64,000 bases of DNA from Betaproteobacteria bacterium HGW-Betaproteobacteria-7 (GTDB taxonomy: Bacteria; Pseudomonadota; Gammaproteobacteria; Burkholderiales; Rhodocyclaceae), in the NCBI GenBank assembly GCA_002840765.1, contig PHCE01000018.1:1-64000 (forward strand), written 5' to 3'. Positions 1-8,893 of this stretch are shown here, one piece after another. Position 1 is the stretch's first letter; each line of letters begins with the position of its first letter. Position numbers and translations under genes: made by a program. A model generated the notes under the pieces. It ran no database searches and was not told where the DNA came from. It worked only from the letters and a program-made list of their open reading frames with translations.

Positions 1-94
1 AGCGCCCGAACATGGCGCTCGGCGGCATTACCCCGAAACAGAAGTCAGCGCTTTTAACCAACTCTACTTCTGACCGCTGCTAAAAATGGGGGGA

Positions 95-820
95 TTACCG
101 TGCGGCCTCGTCCAGCGCCGCCTGATTGAACCCGGCGAGCTGTCGCGCTTCATCCCGTTGTTTGGCTTCGTTAAGCACATCTTCGACGGTCATTCCACTT
201 CGCAACGAGAGATCCACGTAGTAGATCGGCGTACCGTGACTCTGCCTTGTCGATTTCCCTCGAAGTCTCAGTTCCAGAGGCAGACAGGACAGGCGATCCC
301 CTGAAACAGCCTGGAAGTAATGCAAGCGAGCCGTGAGTGTTCGGATGCTGTTGAACCCCGTCGTCCGGAAGACAAAGCTCCCCAGCGGGTCATCATCGCC
401 AATGCTGACATTGAGACGACCATACGGTTTACAGGCACCGCCCTTGGCAATCGGGCAGCCATCCGGTGACGGACAGGGGAGGCCCTGCAGCCCGCTATCG
501 GTTTGTCGTTTGCATGTTTCCCCATTGCCCACACAAAGCGGCCTTCCGGTGTTGCGGTCGAACAGGCTGTACTCCGTCCGGAAATTGAGCACCGGATCAT
601 TGAACAAGAGGCGAATCGGGATGCTGCGTATCTTGCCGCCTTGTTCCTTGCGCAGCCCCTCGTCGAGGGGATGAGTCAGCCAGCCGTCCTTGCCCTGAAC
701 CTGGGAGGTGATGGTGAATTGATCATCCTTCTCCGGTAGCCGCTTGCCGTTCTTCTCAACGACCTTGCCGATGGAAATCCGGCCGAGAGCGGGCGGGGTA
801 ATCGCGAGACCTTTCAACAT
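95..820 (-). CDS. Cys-rich putative hydrolase/metal-binding protein of mobile elements
   Basis: A 241-residue protein with no signal peptide or membrane segment. Five cysteines (C96, C103, C116, C122, C130) form a cluster in the middle that could bind metal. It starts at an ATG behind a good AGGAG site. Proteins of this type, often labelled 'hydrolase or metal-binding protein', accompany YqaJ and DUF932 genes in proteobacterial integrative elements and plasmids, and both occur just upstream here. A strong hairpin lies between it and the YqaJ gene. The enzymatic role is not evident from the sequence; the family assignment is from memory of the gene neighbourhood. Confidence 0.6.
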   Translation of the reverse strand: MLKGLAITPPALGRISIGKVVEKNGKRLPEKDDQFTITSQVQGKDGWLTHPLDEGLRKEQGGKIRSIPIRLLFNDPVLNFRTEYSLFDRNTGRPLCVGNGETCKRQTDSGLQGLPCPSPDGCPIAKGGACKPYGRLNVSIGDDDPLGSFVFRTTGFNSIRTLTARLHYFQAVSGDRLSCLPLELRLRGKSTRQSHGTPIYYVDLSLRSGMTVEDVLNEAKQRDEARQLAGFNQAALDEAAR

Positions 821-843
821 GGTGCGTGACTCCTGAAAAAATG

Positions 844-884
844 ACGCCTTCCCCTTCTCATGTTTGGGAGAAGTGGGAAGGCGT
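844..884 (-). terminator. Rho-independent terminator or attenuator
   Basis: Stem ACGCCTTCCC/GGGAAGGCGT extended by CTTCTC/GAGAAG with one bulge, followed on the minus strand by six T residues a few bases after the stem. It lies between the YqaJ stop and the start of the next minus-strand gene, so it would end or attenuate the YqaJ transcript. Confidence 0.8.
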
Positions 885-902
885 TTATGGTGGAGGGGAT
901 TG

Positions 903-1910
903 TCAGGCGACGAGAAAGCGCCGGCTGCCCGGTTTGGTCAGCGCGTAGCGTTGCTGATACTCGGGATGGTCCTTGAGCAGTTGGGTGACATCGAGGATCA
1001 CGCTGTCCTTGGCCTTCTTCCAGCTGACCGACCCGGTTTCGAACGTCGCCCGTGTGGCGCTGCCCATGGCTTGCTGTAGCGTCTGCTTCAACTGGGCTTC
1101 CAGCTTCTCCTGCTCGGCGATGGTTTGCCGTACCGAGAGCCAATCGGCAAAAGTGGCCGATAGGTTTCGCTCCAAGGAGAAATCGACACTCTGGCCATCG
1201 TCCTCCGGATACAGACAGCGCAATGCCAGATCGGCGGAAGCTGATCCGTCCGCAGGAGGTGGTGTGTCGCTCTCGACGTACTGCCAGAAGTGGCGTTCCA
1301 ATTCGATCAGTCGAGCGATCAGTTGCTCGTCCCGGTTGATGCGATGAATTTCCAGATGCTGACCACCGAGCAGAACGGCCACATCGGCTGCAGGCTTGCC
1401 GGTCACGGCCAACTGGTGCATGACCTGGAGCTGCACGTATTCGGGTACGCCTTCCTTCCAGAGGCGCGCTCCGTTGATCCCGGCCGTCTTGCATTCCAGA
1501 ATCTGGACCTCGTTGGACCCGGTGACTTCCCTGTCGATATTGGCCAGCATCCAAGGTAGGCTGGGGTCAGGATGTTGGAGAACGGCATTGATCCGCCGCA
1601 CCCTGAGGCCGGTGCGCTTCGTGTAGTGCGCCGCCACGATGGGTTCGAGGATGTTGCCCCAGTAGGTTGGACTGTCCTCGTTGAGGGGATCGCTCTTCGG
1701 CAGATTGCCATCGCGGCCGGTCTTCTCCAGCCAGAGTTCCAGCTGCGATTTGTAGGGATTGAGGCCGACGGCGGCAGCGGAGTCGGAACTGCCAATGCCT
1801 TGCTTACGGATCGCCAGCCAGTCTTCACGCGGGAGTTCCTTGGTCTTGACCAGACGAAGGGCCGGACGAAGTTTCCCGGTGGGCTGCGTCATCAGTGGTT
1901 GGGATTGCAT
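903..1910 (-). CDS. YqaJ-family viral recombinase/exonuclease
   Basis: About 335 residues when started at the ATG at 1910, which has a GGAGGTG site; a longer frame would run through an upstream terminator hairpin. The N-terminal half carries the YqaJ pattern: GIGSSDSAAAVGLNPY (residues 38-53), LEPIVAAHYTKRTG, a conserved D126, and the ECK motif (E139, K141) expected of the PD-(D/E)XK nuclease fold. The C-terminal third is charged and probably coiled coil. The family supplies 5'-3' exonuclease activity for single-strand annealing recombination in phages and integrative elements. Flanking genes fit such an element. Confidence 0.85.
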   Translation of the reverse strand: MQSQPLMTQPTGKLRPALRLVKTKELPREDWLAIRKQGIGSSDSAAAVGLNPYKSQLELWLEKTGRDGNLPKSDPLNEDSPTYWGNILEPIVAAHYTKRTGLRVRRINAVLQHPDPSLPWMLANIDREVTGSNEVQILECKTAGINGARLWKEGVPEYVQLQVMHQLAVTGKPAADVAVLLGGQHLEIHRINRDEQLIARLIELERHFWQYVESDTPPPADGSASADLALRCLYPEDDGQSVDFSLERNLSATFADWLSVRQTIAEQEKLEAQLKQTLQQAMGSATRATFETGSVSWKKAKDSVILDVTQLLKDHPEYQQRYALTKPGSRRFLVA

Positions 1911-1927
1911 AACACCTCCAGAAAGAC

Positions 1928-1962
1928 GAAACCCCCAGCCGGCAAAAGCCGCTGGGGGTTTC
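1928..1962 (-). terminator. Hairpin terminator between DUF932 and YqaJ genes
   Basis: Perfect 12-bp stem GAAACCCCCAGC/GCTGGGGGTTTC with an 11-nt loop, in the gap between the DUF932 stop and the YqaJ start. Its symmetry lets it act in either direction. Together with the hairpin at 844-884 it means that each gene of this block is followed by its own strong stem-loop. Confidence 0.75.
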
Positions 1963-2003
1963 AATAGGTTGAGGAATTGAAGCGGTAGTAGGACTGCGAG
2001 GAT

Positions 2004-2963
2004 TCAGGCCGCCAGTAACAGCGCGGCATTCAGAGCGCGTTGCTTGAGCATCGCCCCTTGACCAAACCAAGCGGAATCCAGGCGGTTCTCTGTACTGCGT
2101 GCGCGGCGTTCGTGATCGACGAATTCTGTCACGGCGTTGAGCAAGCCCCACGCGGTTTGCTTGGCGGATTCGAGTTCAGCACCTCTGCCTTGACCGTCGT
2201 ACAGGCCCTGCACCTTCTTCAAGGCCCGTTCGTTGGTCAGCGATTCGTTCGGTGAACCTGGCTCGCAAAGCACGTTGAGGAAGTAGGCCATGGCCTCATG
2301 CGTTTTTACCTTCCGCTCGGAGAGGATACGCATGCGATACATGAAACTCTCCCATTGTGAGACGGCAATTCCCAACTGCTGCTTGACGGCCTGGGCGTCG
2401 AACTTCGTGCGGTGGCCGACCTTGATTGCCTGCGGCGCTCCGTTTACGGCGATAGCGAGCGTATTGTTGCAAACGACGCGAACGGTGGTGGGCGTTGCCG
2501 TGGTGGCCAGCGTCCCATCGCATGAGGTGGCCAGCAGCAGGTACCCATTGACCAGGTCGTTACCCTTGAGCGACATCGACTGACCGGTCTTGGCCAAGGC
2601 CCAGAACTTCTTCCCGCCTTTCAGAACACCGGCCGTCTCTAGCTCATAGCCGGAGACTTCGGTGAGATCCCGGTAGAACTCCAGAACTTCGCGCGGTTGG
2701 ACGACCTGATAGCGCTGCGAAACTACTGATAGGGCCTCCTTGGTATCGGAACGGTAGAGGACTTTCTGTTCGTCAAATGAGTGGATGCTGCCGAGACTGC
2801 CTATGCTGTCGGCCAGAAAGCGGACCGGTGTTTCCTGAATGGTCCAATCCATGCCAGCAGACTTCTGCCAGACGTCGATGGGTTGTTGGGCGGGAAGACG
2901 GTTGCCGAGGCCGTGCCACGGTTCAGCGCCGACGTAGGCCATTTGTTGGACGAGGTGTGCCAT
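2004..2963 (-). CDS. DUF932 phage/plasmid-like protein
   Basis: A 319-residue soluble protein opening with MAHLVQQMAYVGAEPWHGLG, the typical N-terminus of the DUF932 (TIGR03299) phage/plasmid-like family. Later come the family's VSQRYQVVQPREVLEFYRDL block and VVCNNTLAIA. It starts behind AGGAG. These proteins are common on integrative elements and large plasmids beside YqaJ nucleases; their biochemical role is not settled. Transcribed in the same direction as the YqaJ gene but separated from it by a terminator. Confidence 0.85.
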   Translation of the reverse strand: MAHLVQQMAYVGAEPWHGLGNRLPAQQPIDVWQKSAGMDWTIQETPVRFLADSIGSLGSIHSFDEQKVLYRSDTKEALSVVSQRYQVVQPREVLEFYRDLTEVSGYELETAGVLKGGKKFWALAKTGQSMSLKGNDLVNGYLLLATSCDGTLATTATPTTVRVVCNNTLAIAVNGAPQAIKVGHRTKFDAQAVKQQLGIAVSQWESFMYRMRILSERKVKTHEAMAYFLNVLCEPGSPNESLTNERALKKVQGLYDGQGRGAELESAKQTAWGLLNAVTEFVDHERRARSTENRLDSAWFGQGAMLKQRALNAALLLAA

Positions 2964-3064
2964 GAGGAACTCCTGAAAGATGAGCGCATAAAGCCCGGCC
3001 GAAGCCGAGCTAGCGAAAAGTCATGGGAAAAGGGAAGTGGAGAAGCGCAGCCCGACGAGAAGGG

Positions 3065-3475
3065 CTAGGAATGCTTAAGGCTGAAGGTGTTGCCGCAGCT
3101 ATGGCAGAGGTAGTTGTTAAGAATTTTCTCGTCAATAACTTCGCCAAGCTTCACACCGGTCGCGCTGCTTGCGGCACCGCTAATGAGCGCCGCGAGAACC
3201 GAGCTGGTGATGATGCTAAAGGCCGCACCAGGGCCGCCAGCTAGACCGGCAACCGCTCTGGCTTTGGCGCTTGCTGCGAGCATTGCGCTGGCTGCGCCCG
3301 ACAAGGCACCAATTGCGCCACCGAGCCTGCGCGCACGGTTGCGGGTTTCAATTCGCAACGAATGGCACTTGGGGCAAACCGGAATTGGCATTTGGCCATG
3401 GAACGACTGAGCGTCATGGGGAGGGATGTAGTTGTCCTCTTCGTCATCAAAGGACTGGGAGCGATTCTGCGACAT
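3065..3475 (-). CDS. Hypothetical protein with split zinc ribbon and Gly/Ala-rich core
   Basis: 136 residues starting behind a strong GAGGAGGA site. A CPKC knuckle (C34, C37) and a CHSC knuckle (C124, C127) would make one zinc ribbon, interrupted by about 85 residues rich in Gly, Ala and Ser that look membrane-embedded or glycine-zipper-like. I do not recognise a named family. It is the last recognisable gene of the mobile-element block before the IS110 insertion. Confidence 0.6.
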   Translation of the reverse strand: MSQNRSQSFDDEEDNYIPPHDAQSFHGQMPIPVCPKCHSLRIETRNRARRLGGAIGALSGAASAMLAASAKARAVAGLAGGPGAAFSIITSSVLAALISGAASSATGVKLGEVIDEKILNNYLCHSCGNTFSLKHS

Positions 3476-3860
3476 TGACGATTCCTCCTCTTCAGTAAGT
3501 GCAGGAACGTCTCGACAGAAGCAAGGTGGATAGCAGGCGGAGGAGAGCGAAAACGGCGAGGTATTCGAATGGAGAAGAGTTGGGGGTCACGGGAGCCTCC
3601 TAAAGCAAGAATCAATCATCAATCAGGGCGAGATTGCGCTGATGGAGCCAGTTCTGTACTGCTCCAGTGGTGATATGTGATTCAAAAAAACTTGGCTTTG
3701 TGGAGGGGCGCAGAATCGCGTTCTGGTGACCACTGAATCGCATCAGACCTGACCGGCTCAAATCGACCGATTCTAATGGGATGGTCGCCCCTCCCAGAAA
3801 CGGCATCAAAGTGCCAAAGTGGCGATAGCAATATCCCACTGAGCGAGAGGAGCGACCGAG
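3476..3860. other. Intergenic region, left flank of IS110 element
   Basis: No gene is supported. The stretch holds the promoter side of the minus-strand zinc-ribbon gene and the untranslated leader of the IS110 transposase. A 9-bp inverted repeat, GGAGGGGCG at 3702-3710 and CGCCCCTCC at 3786-3794, lies here and may be a subterminal feature of the insertion sequence, but I could not match it to a right end. Confidence 0.4.
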
Positions 3861-4889
3861 ATGAACATTACGACAGTTGGCATCGATTTGGCAATACAGG
3901 TCTTTCAGGTTCATGGTGTTGATGAGCGGGGAAAGGCGGTGCTCAAGAAACAACTGAAGCGCGATCAGGTGTTGCCGTTTTTCGCCAATTTTCAGTGCTG
4001 CCTGATCGGTATGGAGGCCTGTGGCAGTGCGCATTTCTGGGCGAGGAAACTGGAGGCATTGGGGCATACGGTCAAGCTGATGGCACCCCAGTTTGTAAAG
4101 CCGTATGTGAAGACCAACAAGAACGACGCAGCCGATGCCGAAGCGATTTGCGAAGCGGTCAGTCGGCCAACCATGCGTTTCGTTCCAATCAAGACGGCAG
4201 CGCAGCAGGCGATTCTTGCCTTGCATCGTGCCCGCCAGGGCTTTGTTAAGGCACGAACCGCGCAAGCCAATCAGATTCGCGGGCTACTGGCTGAGTACGG
4301 ACTGGCCATTCCCCAGGGCATCAGCCACATTGCCAAGCGCCTGCCTGAAATCCTTGAAGATGGAGAAAATGGCTTGCCAGGCATCTTTCGCCAGCTGATT
4401 GACCGACTGGGAATGCACCTCAAGGAACTAGATCGGCAAGTCGATGAACTGGAAGCGCAGATTCATATCTGGCACAAGGAAAGCACAGCCAGCAGGAAGT
4501 TGGCGGCAATCCCAGGGATTGGACCGATCACGGCTAGCGCCATGGTGGCCTCGGTGGGCGATGCGAAGAACTTCGAGAATGGCCGGCAGTTGGCCGCTTG
4601 GCTCGGCCTTGTTCCTCGGCAACATTCCAGTGGTGGTAAGCAAACTTTGCTTGGTATCAGCAAGCGAGGCGATAGCTATTTACGAACCCTGCTGATTCAT
4701 GGTGCTCGGGCGGTGATTCGCGTCTCCGAGCACAAAACCAATCAGGGCCGTGGCTGGCTGGCAGATGTAATTGGGCGACGGAACAAGAATGTGGCGGCCG
4801 TTGCCTTGGCGAACAAGAACGCTCGTACGATCTGGGCGCTGCTCGCTTATGAAAGAAATTACGAGTCGAATTACGGGATCACCGCCTAA
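3861..4889 (+). CDS. IS110-family transposase
   Basis: 342 residues, full length for the family, starting behind AGAGGAG. The N-terminal RuvC-like DEDD domain shows D9 (GIDLAIQVFQ), E52 (GMEACGS), and D89/D92 (KTNKNDAADAEA). The C-terminal transposase_20 domain has the helix-hairpin-helix-like AAIPGIGPITASAMVASVGD and the later SSGGKQTLLGISKRGDSYLR block. IS110 elements usually lack obvious terminal inverted repeats and use a bridge RNA made from a noncoding end, so the element's ends cannot be fixed here. The gene appears intact. Confidence 0.93.
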   Translation: MNITTVGIDLAIQVFQVHGVDERGKAVLKKQLKRDQVLPFFANFQCCLIGMEACGSAHFWARKLEALGHTVKLMAPQFVKPYVKTNKNDAADAEAICEAVSRPTMRFVPIKTAAQQAILALHRARQGFVKARTAQANQIRGLLAEYGLAIPQGISHIAKRLPEILEDGENGLPGIFRQLIDRLGMHLKELDRQVDELEAQIHIWHKESTASRKLAAIPGIGPITASAMVASVGDAKNFENGRQLAAWLGLVPRQHSSGGKQTLLGISKRGDSYLRTLLIHGARAVIRVSEHKTNQGRGWLADVIGRRNKNVAAVALANKNARTIWALLAYERNYESNYGITA

Positions 4890-5548
4890 TCGCAACCTCG
4901 AAGTACATCAGAAGCAGACTTAACGGGAGGAGTCTCGACGATTGCACAGGCAATCATGACGTGATGGCAAGACAGGTCAGACCGTGGTCGGATAAACCTG
5001 ATTTCAACAGAGCACCTCGAGTGCGTGATTCTGTAGAGGATTCGACCAGCATATTCCATCAGGGACAAGAGGCTTCGGCCTCAATCAATAGTCCGGATCT
5101 ATGGCTGCAATCTCCACCTGCAAACCATCATTGATTGAAAGCTTGGCAAACCAGGGGCGACCATCTATGTTGAAAAACTCGGATTTTTTTTGACGATGGT
5201 AGAGCACTCATAAAATCGACCTTCACAATCGCTCTGTATTGAATGATTGCACCCTCGGGGATATTAAACCGACCCCGAAAAAATGAGCCCCAAAGTCAGT
5301 TTTTGAGTTTTTCAACAGAATCGGCCCAAAGTGGCCTGATGACATATGGAACCGCCAAGGACAGTATTGCGGACCAATAACAGCCGTTCCCATGGAGTTA
5401 ATATTCCGAGTTGCCATGCTGCATGGCGACAAATGACTGAAAAGTTATGTCAAGATAATGCCACTTGTTGGAGGCTGAGTTAGATAGGCGCCAAAAGAAA
5501 ATAGGTCACATTGATGCATTAATACTGCTAAGGTGGGGTTGCGGCGAC
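4890..5548. other. AT-richer intergenic region with possible IS remnant
   Basis: About 660 bases with no convincing gene. It contains the right flank of the IS110 element and, further on, the phrases gaccccgaaaaaatgagc and gagtttttcaacagaatcgg (about 5273-5324). The second resembles the outer ends of some IS5- or IS4-like elements, which would suggest a decayed insertion; this is recollection, not a match I could run. The promoter of the carbamoyltransferase gene must lie in its last part. Confidence 0.35.
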
Positions 5549-7495
5549 ATGCTGACGCTTGGATTTGTCGGGACGGTCTCAGATGGAACTCTTTACCCTT
5601 GCGCACGAATGCCGAAGTGGATGTTCCATGACGCATCTGTCGCTGTCGTGTGCGACGGTGAGGTCCAATTTGCGTTAGAAGAAGAGAGGTGCTCGCGCAT
5701 TAAGCACACCAATCACTTCCCGCGTCAAGCTTTACGCCGAGCACTAGAACATGTAGGAATTCGTGCGCGAGATGTCGATGTCTATGCATTTCCATTCTCT
5801 GAAGATTTCGTTGAACGGGAACTGCAGTTGTTTCATATCGCTGCAGGGTCTAGTGATCGGCCACAGGCGCGAAGTGAGATCGTACGTCTGATTTCCGATG
5901 CAGTAGGCGATTCAATCGAGCCTGCAAAGCTAGTCTTTCTGGACCATCATCGTTGCCATGCCGCTGCAGTGTGGGCCAAGTCGGGGTATGACCATACTCT
6001 GATCATCGTAATGGACGGTAGTGGGGAGCGCGAATCCATCTCTGTGTTCAAGGCAAGCAACCAGAAGTTGCTTCGACTTGCAGCATACTCGATCAAGCAG
6101 TCCCTCGGACACTTCTATAGTGGAGCAATCCAGTTACTTGGGTTCGACCTTTTCGACGAATACAAAGTCATGGGACTTGCCCCATTCGGACGGGAAGATG
6201 CACTAGCTGAGATTTTTTCTAAGACTTATGTCCTACAGGCAGATGGGCAGTACGAGTTGCGCGCGGATTTCCAGCGTTTCTTTTTGGACGCGGGTTTTCC
6301 GGCAAGAAGTCCAGGCGAGCCTCTACTGGACGCGCATAGAGACTTTGCTTCGGCGCTGCAGCGCAGCCTAGAGCACATTGCGAACCATATCGTTAAGTAT
6401 TGGATGACATTGACCAGCTCACGCAATCTTTGTCTAAGCGGTGGGGTTGCGCAGAACTGCGTAATGACTGCCAGCGTGGCCCGCCTAGAATGCGTCGACA
6501 GCCTGTTCGTAGATCCGTCCGCGCACGATGCGGGGGCAACGATTGGCGCCGCCTTTCTTACTAATGATGTGGCTCCGAAGGCGCTGACCCATTCGTTTCT
6601 TGGTCCTGGACTGCCGCGCGATCTCCGTCGGCATCTCGATGGTTGGTGCGATGTTGTTGAATTTGTCGAGGTCGAAGACATCGTCACTGCCGCGGCGGAA
6701 ATGCTGTTCAGAGGCAGTATCCTTGCTTGGGTCTGTGGGAGATCTGAGTTTGGGCCGCGAGCGCTTGGACATCGCAGTATCCTAGCAGCGCCTGGACCGA
6801 AAGTTATGCGCGATCGGGTTAATGCTCTCGTTAAAGAACGGGAGCAATTCCGGCCGCTTGCTCCGGTGGTTACGCAGGAGGACTGCCATCGATTCTTTGA
6901 GCTTCCAAGCTCGATTCGGTCGTCGCCTTATATGAATACTGTGGGGATCGTCAAACCAGAGGCGCGAGGGCTCCTTGCCGCGGTAACACATTTCGATGGT
7001 ACGGCGCGAGTTCAGACCGTAAGCAGTGAAAGCGATGCAAAGCTTCACAGCTTGCTATGCCACTTCGAGAGCCTTTATGGCGCGCCTGTTTTACTAAATA
7101 CATCACTGAATAACAGGTATGAACCCATTGCTGACAGCGTAGATGAAGCACTCACTTGTCTCATCACGATGGGCCTAGACGCAATGATTGTTGGAGACTT
7201 TGTCGTGACCGTCAGGAATTTGTTAAACCTTGAGAACTTTTTCTGCTCCTTACCGGCGGGAGTTGTGCTGCGGCAGGATCTTGCCGGAGGATCCGAAGGA
7301 GTGGTTAATGTTGGACCAGTGCTGGAAAAGTTCCTCGAGCCAACGAAATTTAGGCAGATCTCCTTGGGTACTGCGGAATTGCTCCGCGCAAGGGTTCCAG
7401 TTTCTCTTGCACGGGTTGCGCCGGCGCAGCTCGATGAGATCAAAGAGCTCTGGCGATCAAGGCATCTAAATTTACGCCCTGCGCCAGCGCAATAA
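5549..7495 (+). CDS. NodU/CmcH-type O-carbamoyltransferase
   Basis: 648 residues from the ATG at 5549 (an upstream TTG gives 28 more without family similarity). The N-terminal YrdC/Kae1-like half has HDASVAVVCDGEVQFALEEER, DHHRCHAAAVW and VMDGSGE; the C-terminal half has CGRSEFGPRALGHRSILAAP. These are signatures of carbamoyltransferases that use carbamoyl phosphate and ATP, through carbamoyl-AMP, to modify hydroxyls in antibiotics and Nod factors. It heads the plus-strand cluster, with the next gene 72 bases away. The acceptor is unknown. Base composition is visibly lower in GC than the region after 16 kb. Confidence 0.88.
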   Translation: MLTLGFVGTVSDGTLYPCARMPKWMFHDASVAVVCDGEVQFALEEERCSRIKHTNHFPRQALRRALEHVGIRARDVDVYAFPFSEDFVERELQLFHIAAGSSDRPQARSEIVRLISDAVGDSIEPAKLVFLDHHRCHAAAVWAKSGYDHTLIIVMDGSGERESISVFKASNQKLLRLAAYSIKQSLGHFYSGAIQLLGFDLFDEYKVMGLAPFGREDALAEIFSKTYVLQADGQYELRADFQRFFLDAGFPARSPGEPLLDAHRDFASALQRSLEHIANHIVKYWMTLTSSRNLCLSGGVAQNCVMTASVARLECVDSLFVDPSAHDAGATIGAAFLTNDVAPKALTHSFLGPGLPRDLRRHLDGWCDVVEFVEVEDIVTAAAEMLFRGSILAWVCGRSEFGPRALGHRSILAAPGPKVMRDRVNALVKEREQFRPLAPVVTQEDCHRFFELPSSIRSSPYMNTVGIVKPEARGLLAAVTHFDGTARVQTVSSESDAKLHSLLCHFESLYGAPVLLNTSLNNRYEPIADSVDEALTCLITMGLDAMIVGDFVVTVRNLLNLENFFCSLPAGVVLRQDLAGGSEGVVNVGPVLEKFLEPTKFRQISLGTAELLRARVPVSLARVAPAQLDEIKELWRSRHLNLRPAPAQ

Positions 7496-7567
7496 CCTCG
7501 GGTTTGCTGCCGAGGATGAATCCATTTCTGTCTTAGCATAATTGAGAGTCATGGAGGCGAGTGGAAT

Positions 7568-8893
7568 ATGACAAAGAAGCTTGCTTTAGAGGGTGGGGTA
7601 CCTGCTGTTTCAGGGGAAATGGGGCGAAGTGCAGTCTTTACTTGGCCAGTGTTCGGCAAGGAGGAAGAGCGAGCAGTGCTCGAACTGCTACGCAAGCGTG
7701 ACTTTGCAGATGAAGTTGAAGTTCCGAGCTTCGAAAACGAGTTCGCTGAATGGTGTGGAACTAGGTACGCTATCTCTCAAAATTGCGGAACGTCAGCATT
7801 GCTAACATCAATGTACGCGGTGGGTGTCGGCGCTGGGGATGAAGTAATTGTTCCAAGCGCAACCTACTGGGCAACTGCGCTACCGGCCTTTTCGTTGGGT
7901 GCAACAGTAGTTTTCGGCGATATCGACCGTCGAACGTTGGGTCTGTGTCCGCACGACGTCGAAAGAAAGATCTCCCACAGGACAAAGGCGATTGTAGTCG
8001 TCCACATCTTTGGTCATCCGGTGGACATGGATGGCATTCTTAGAGTCGCACGAGCAAATAATGTGCGCGTCATCGAGGATGCTTCACATGCGCATGGCAC
8101 GCAATATCGTGGTAAGAAGGCCGGAACCTTGGCTGACATTGCTGCATTCTCACTTTGCGGCAAACCGATCCACGTCGGTGAAGGTGGAATGATCGCAACC
8201 AGCGACGACGCATTGCGAGAGAGGTGCTTGGCGTGGGCTCACAACTTTAGGTTCAATCACCTTGAAGTTAAGAATCCCGATTTGTTACGTTATGCCGGCC
8301 TTCCATTAGGAGGTGTAACGACCCGTATGCACAACTTAAGCGCCGCAATTGGGCGAGAGCAGCTGAAAACGTTCGATAGAAGGATGCAAGAGGTGAATGA
8401 GGCGATGAACCTTTTCTGGGATCTCTTGAGTGATTATCCAGGGCTCGAGGCACATCGACCTGATCAATCTAAAGGGAGCACGATGGGGGCCTGGTACACG
8501 CCGCATGCGATCTATCACGCTGACCAATTGAACGGTCTTTCGGCCGCAGGCTTTGCCAGGGCTGTTCGGGCGGAAGGCTTTCCGACCCGTACCCGATCAT
8601 GCCTTACAGAACCACTTCATAGGCATCCATTGCTCCAGGTTGCGGATGTATATGGGCATGGAATGCCGACCCGAATAGCTCATGCGGAACGTGACGTTCG
8701 GGAGTTGGATGCATTTCTGCCCAATACCGATGCAGTTAGGACACTCACTGTTCCCGCCTTCAAGCTTTGCGACAAGGAAACGATACAGTCATATGTCGAC
8801 CTTTTCAAAAAGGTGATTGACAACCACCCCTCCCTACTTGCCAACGACCCTGGTGACGGCAGCGCCATTCCTGATGTGAGAGGCGATGCCTGA
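7568..8893 (+). CDS. DegT/DnrJ/EryC1/StrS-family PLP aminotransferase
   Basis: 441 residues. It opens with LALEGGVPAV, typical of the AHBA-synthase-like branch, then has ISQNCGTSALLTSMYAVGVGAGDEVIVPSATYWAT in short conserved runs and the Schiff-base lysine in FSLCGKPIHVGEGGM. The family transaminates keto-sugars, cyclitols or AHBA-type precursors. It overlaps the next gene by 8 nt, so translation is probably coupled. The substrate cannot be read from sequence. Confidence 0.88.
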   Translation: MTKKLALEGGVPAVSGEMGRSAVFTWPVFGKEEERAVLELLRKRDFADEVEVPSFENEFAEWCGTRYAISQNCGTSALLTSMYAVGVGAGDEVIVPSATYWATALPAFSLGATVVFGDIDRRTLGLCPHDVERKISHRTKAIVVVHIFGHPVDMDGILRVARANNVRVIEDASHAHGTQYRGKKAGTLADIAAFSLCGKPIHVGEGGMIATSDDALRERCLAWAHNFRFNHLEVKNPDLLRYAGLPLGGVTTRMHNLSAAIGREQLKTFDRRMQEVNEAMNLFWDLLSDYPGLEAHRPDQSKGSTMGAWYTPHAIYHADQLNGLSAAGFARAVRAEGFPTRTRSCLTEPLHRHPLLQVADVYGHGMPTRIAHAERDVRELDAFLPNTDAVRTLTVPAFKLCDKETIQSYVDLFKKVIDNHPSLLANDPGDGSAIPDVRGDA

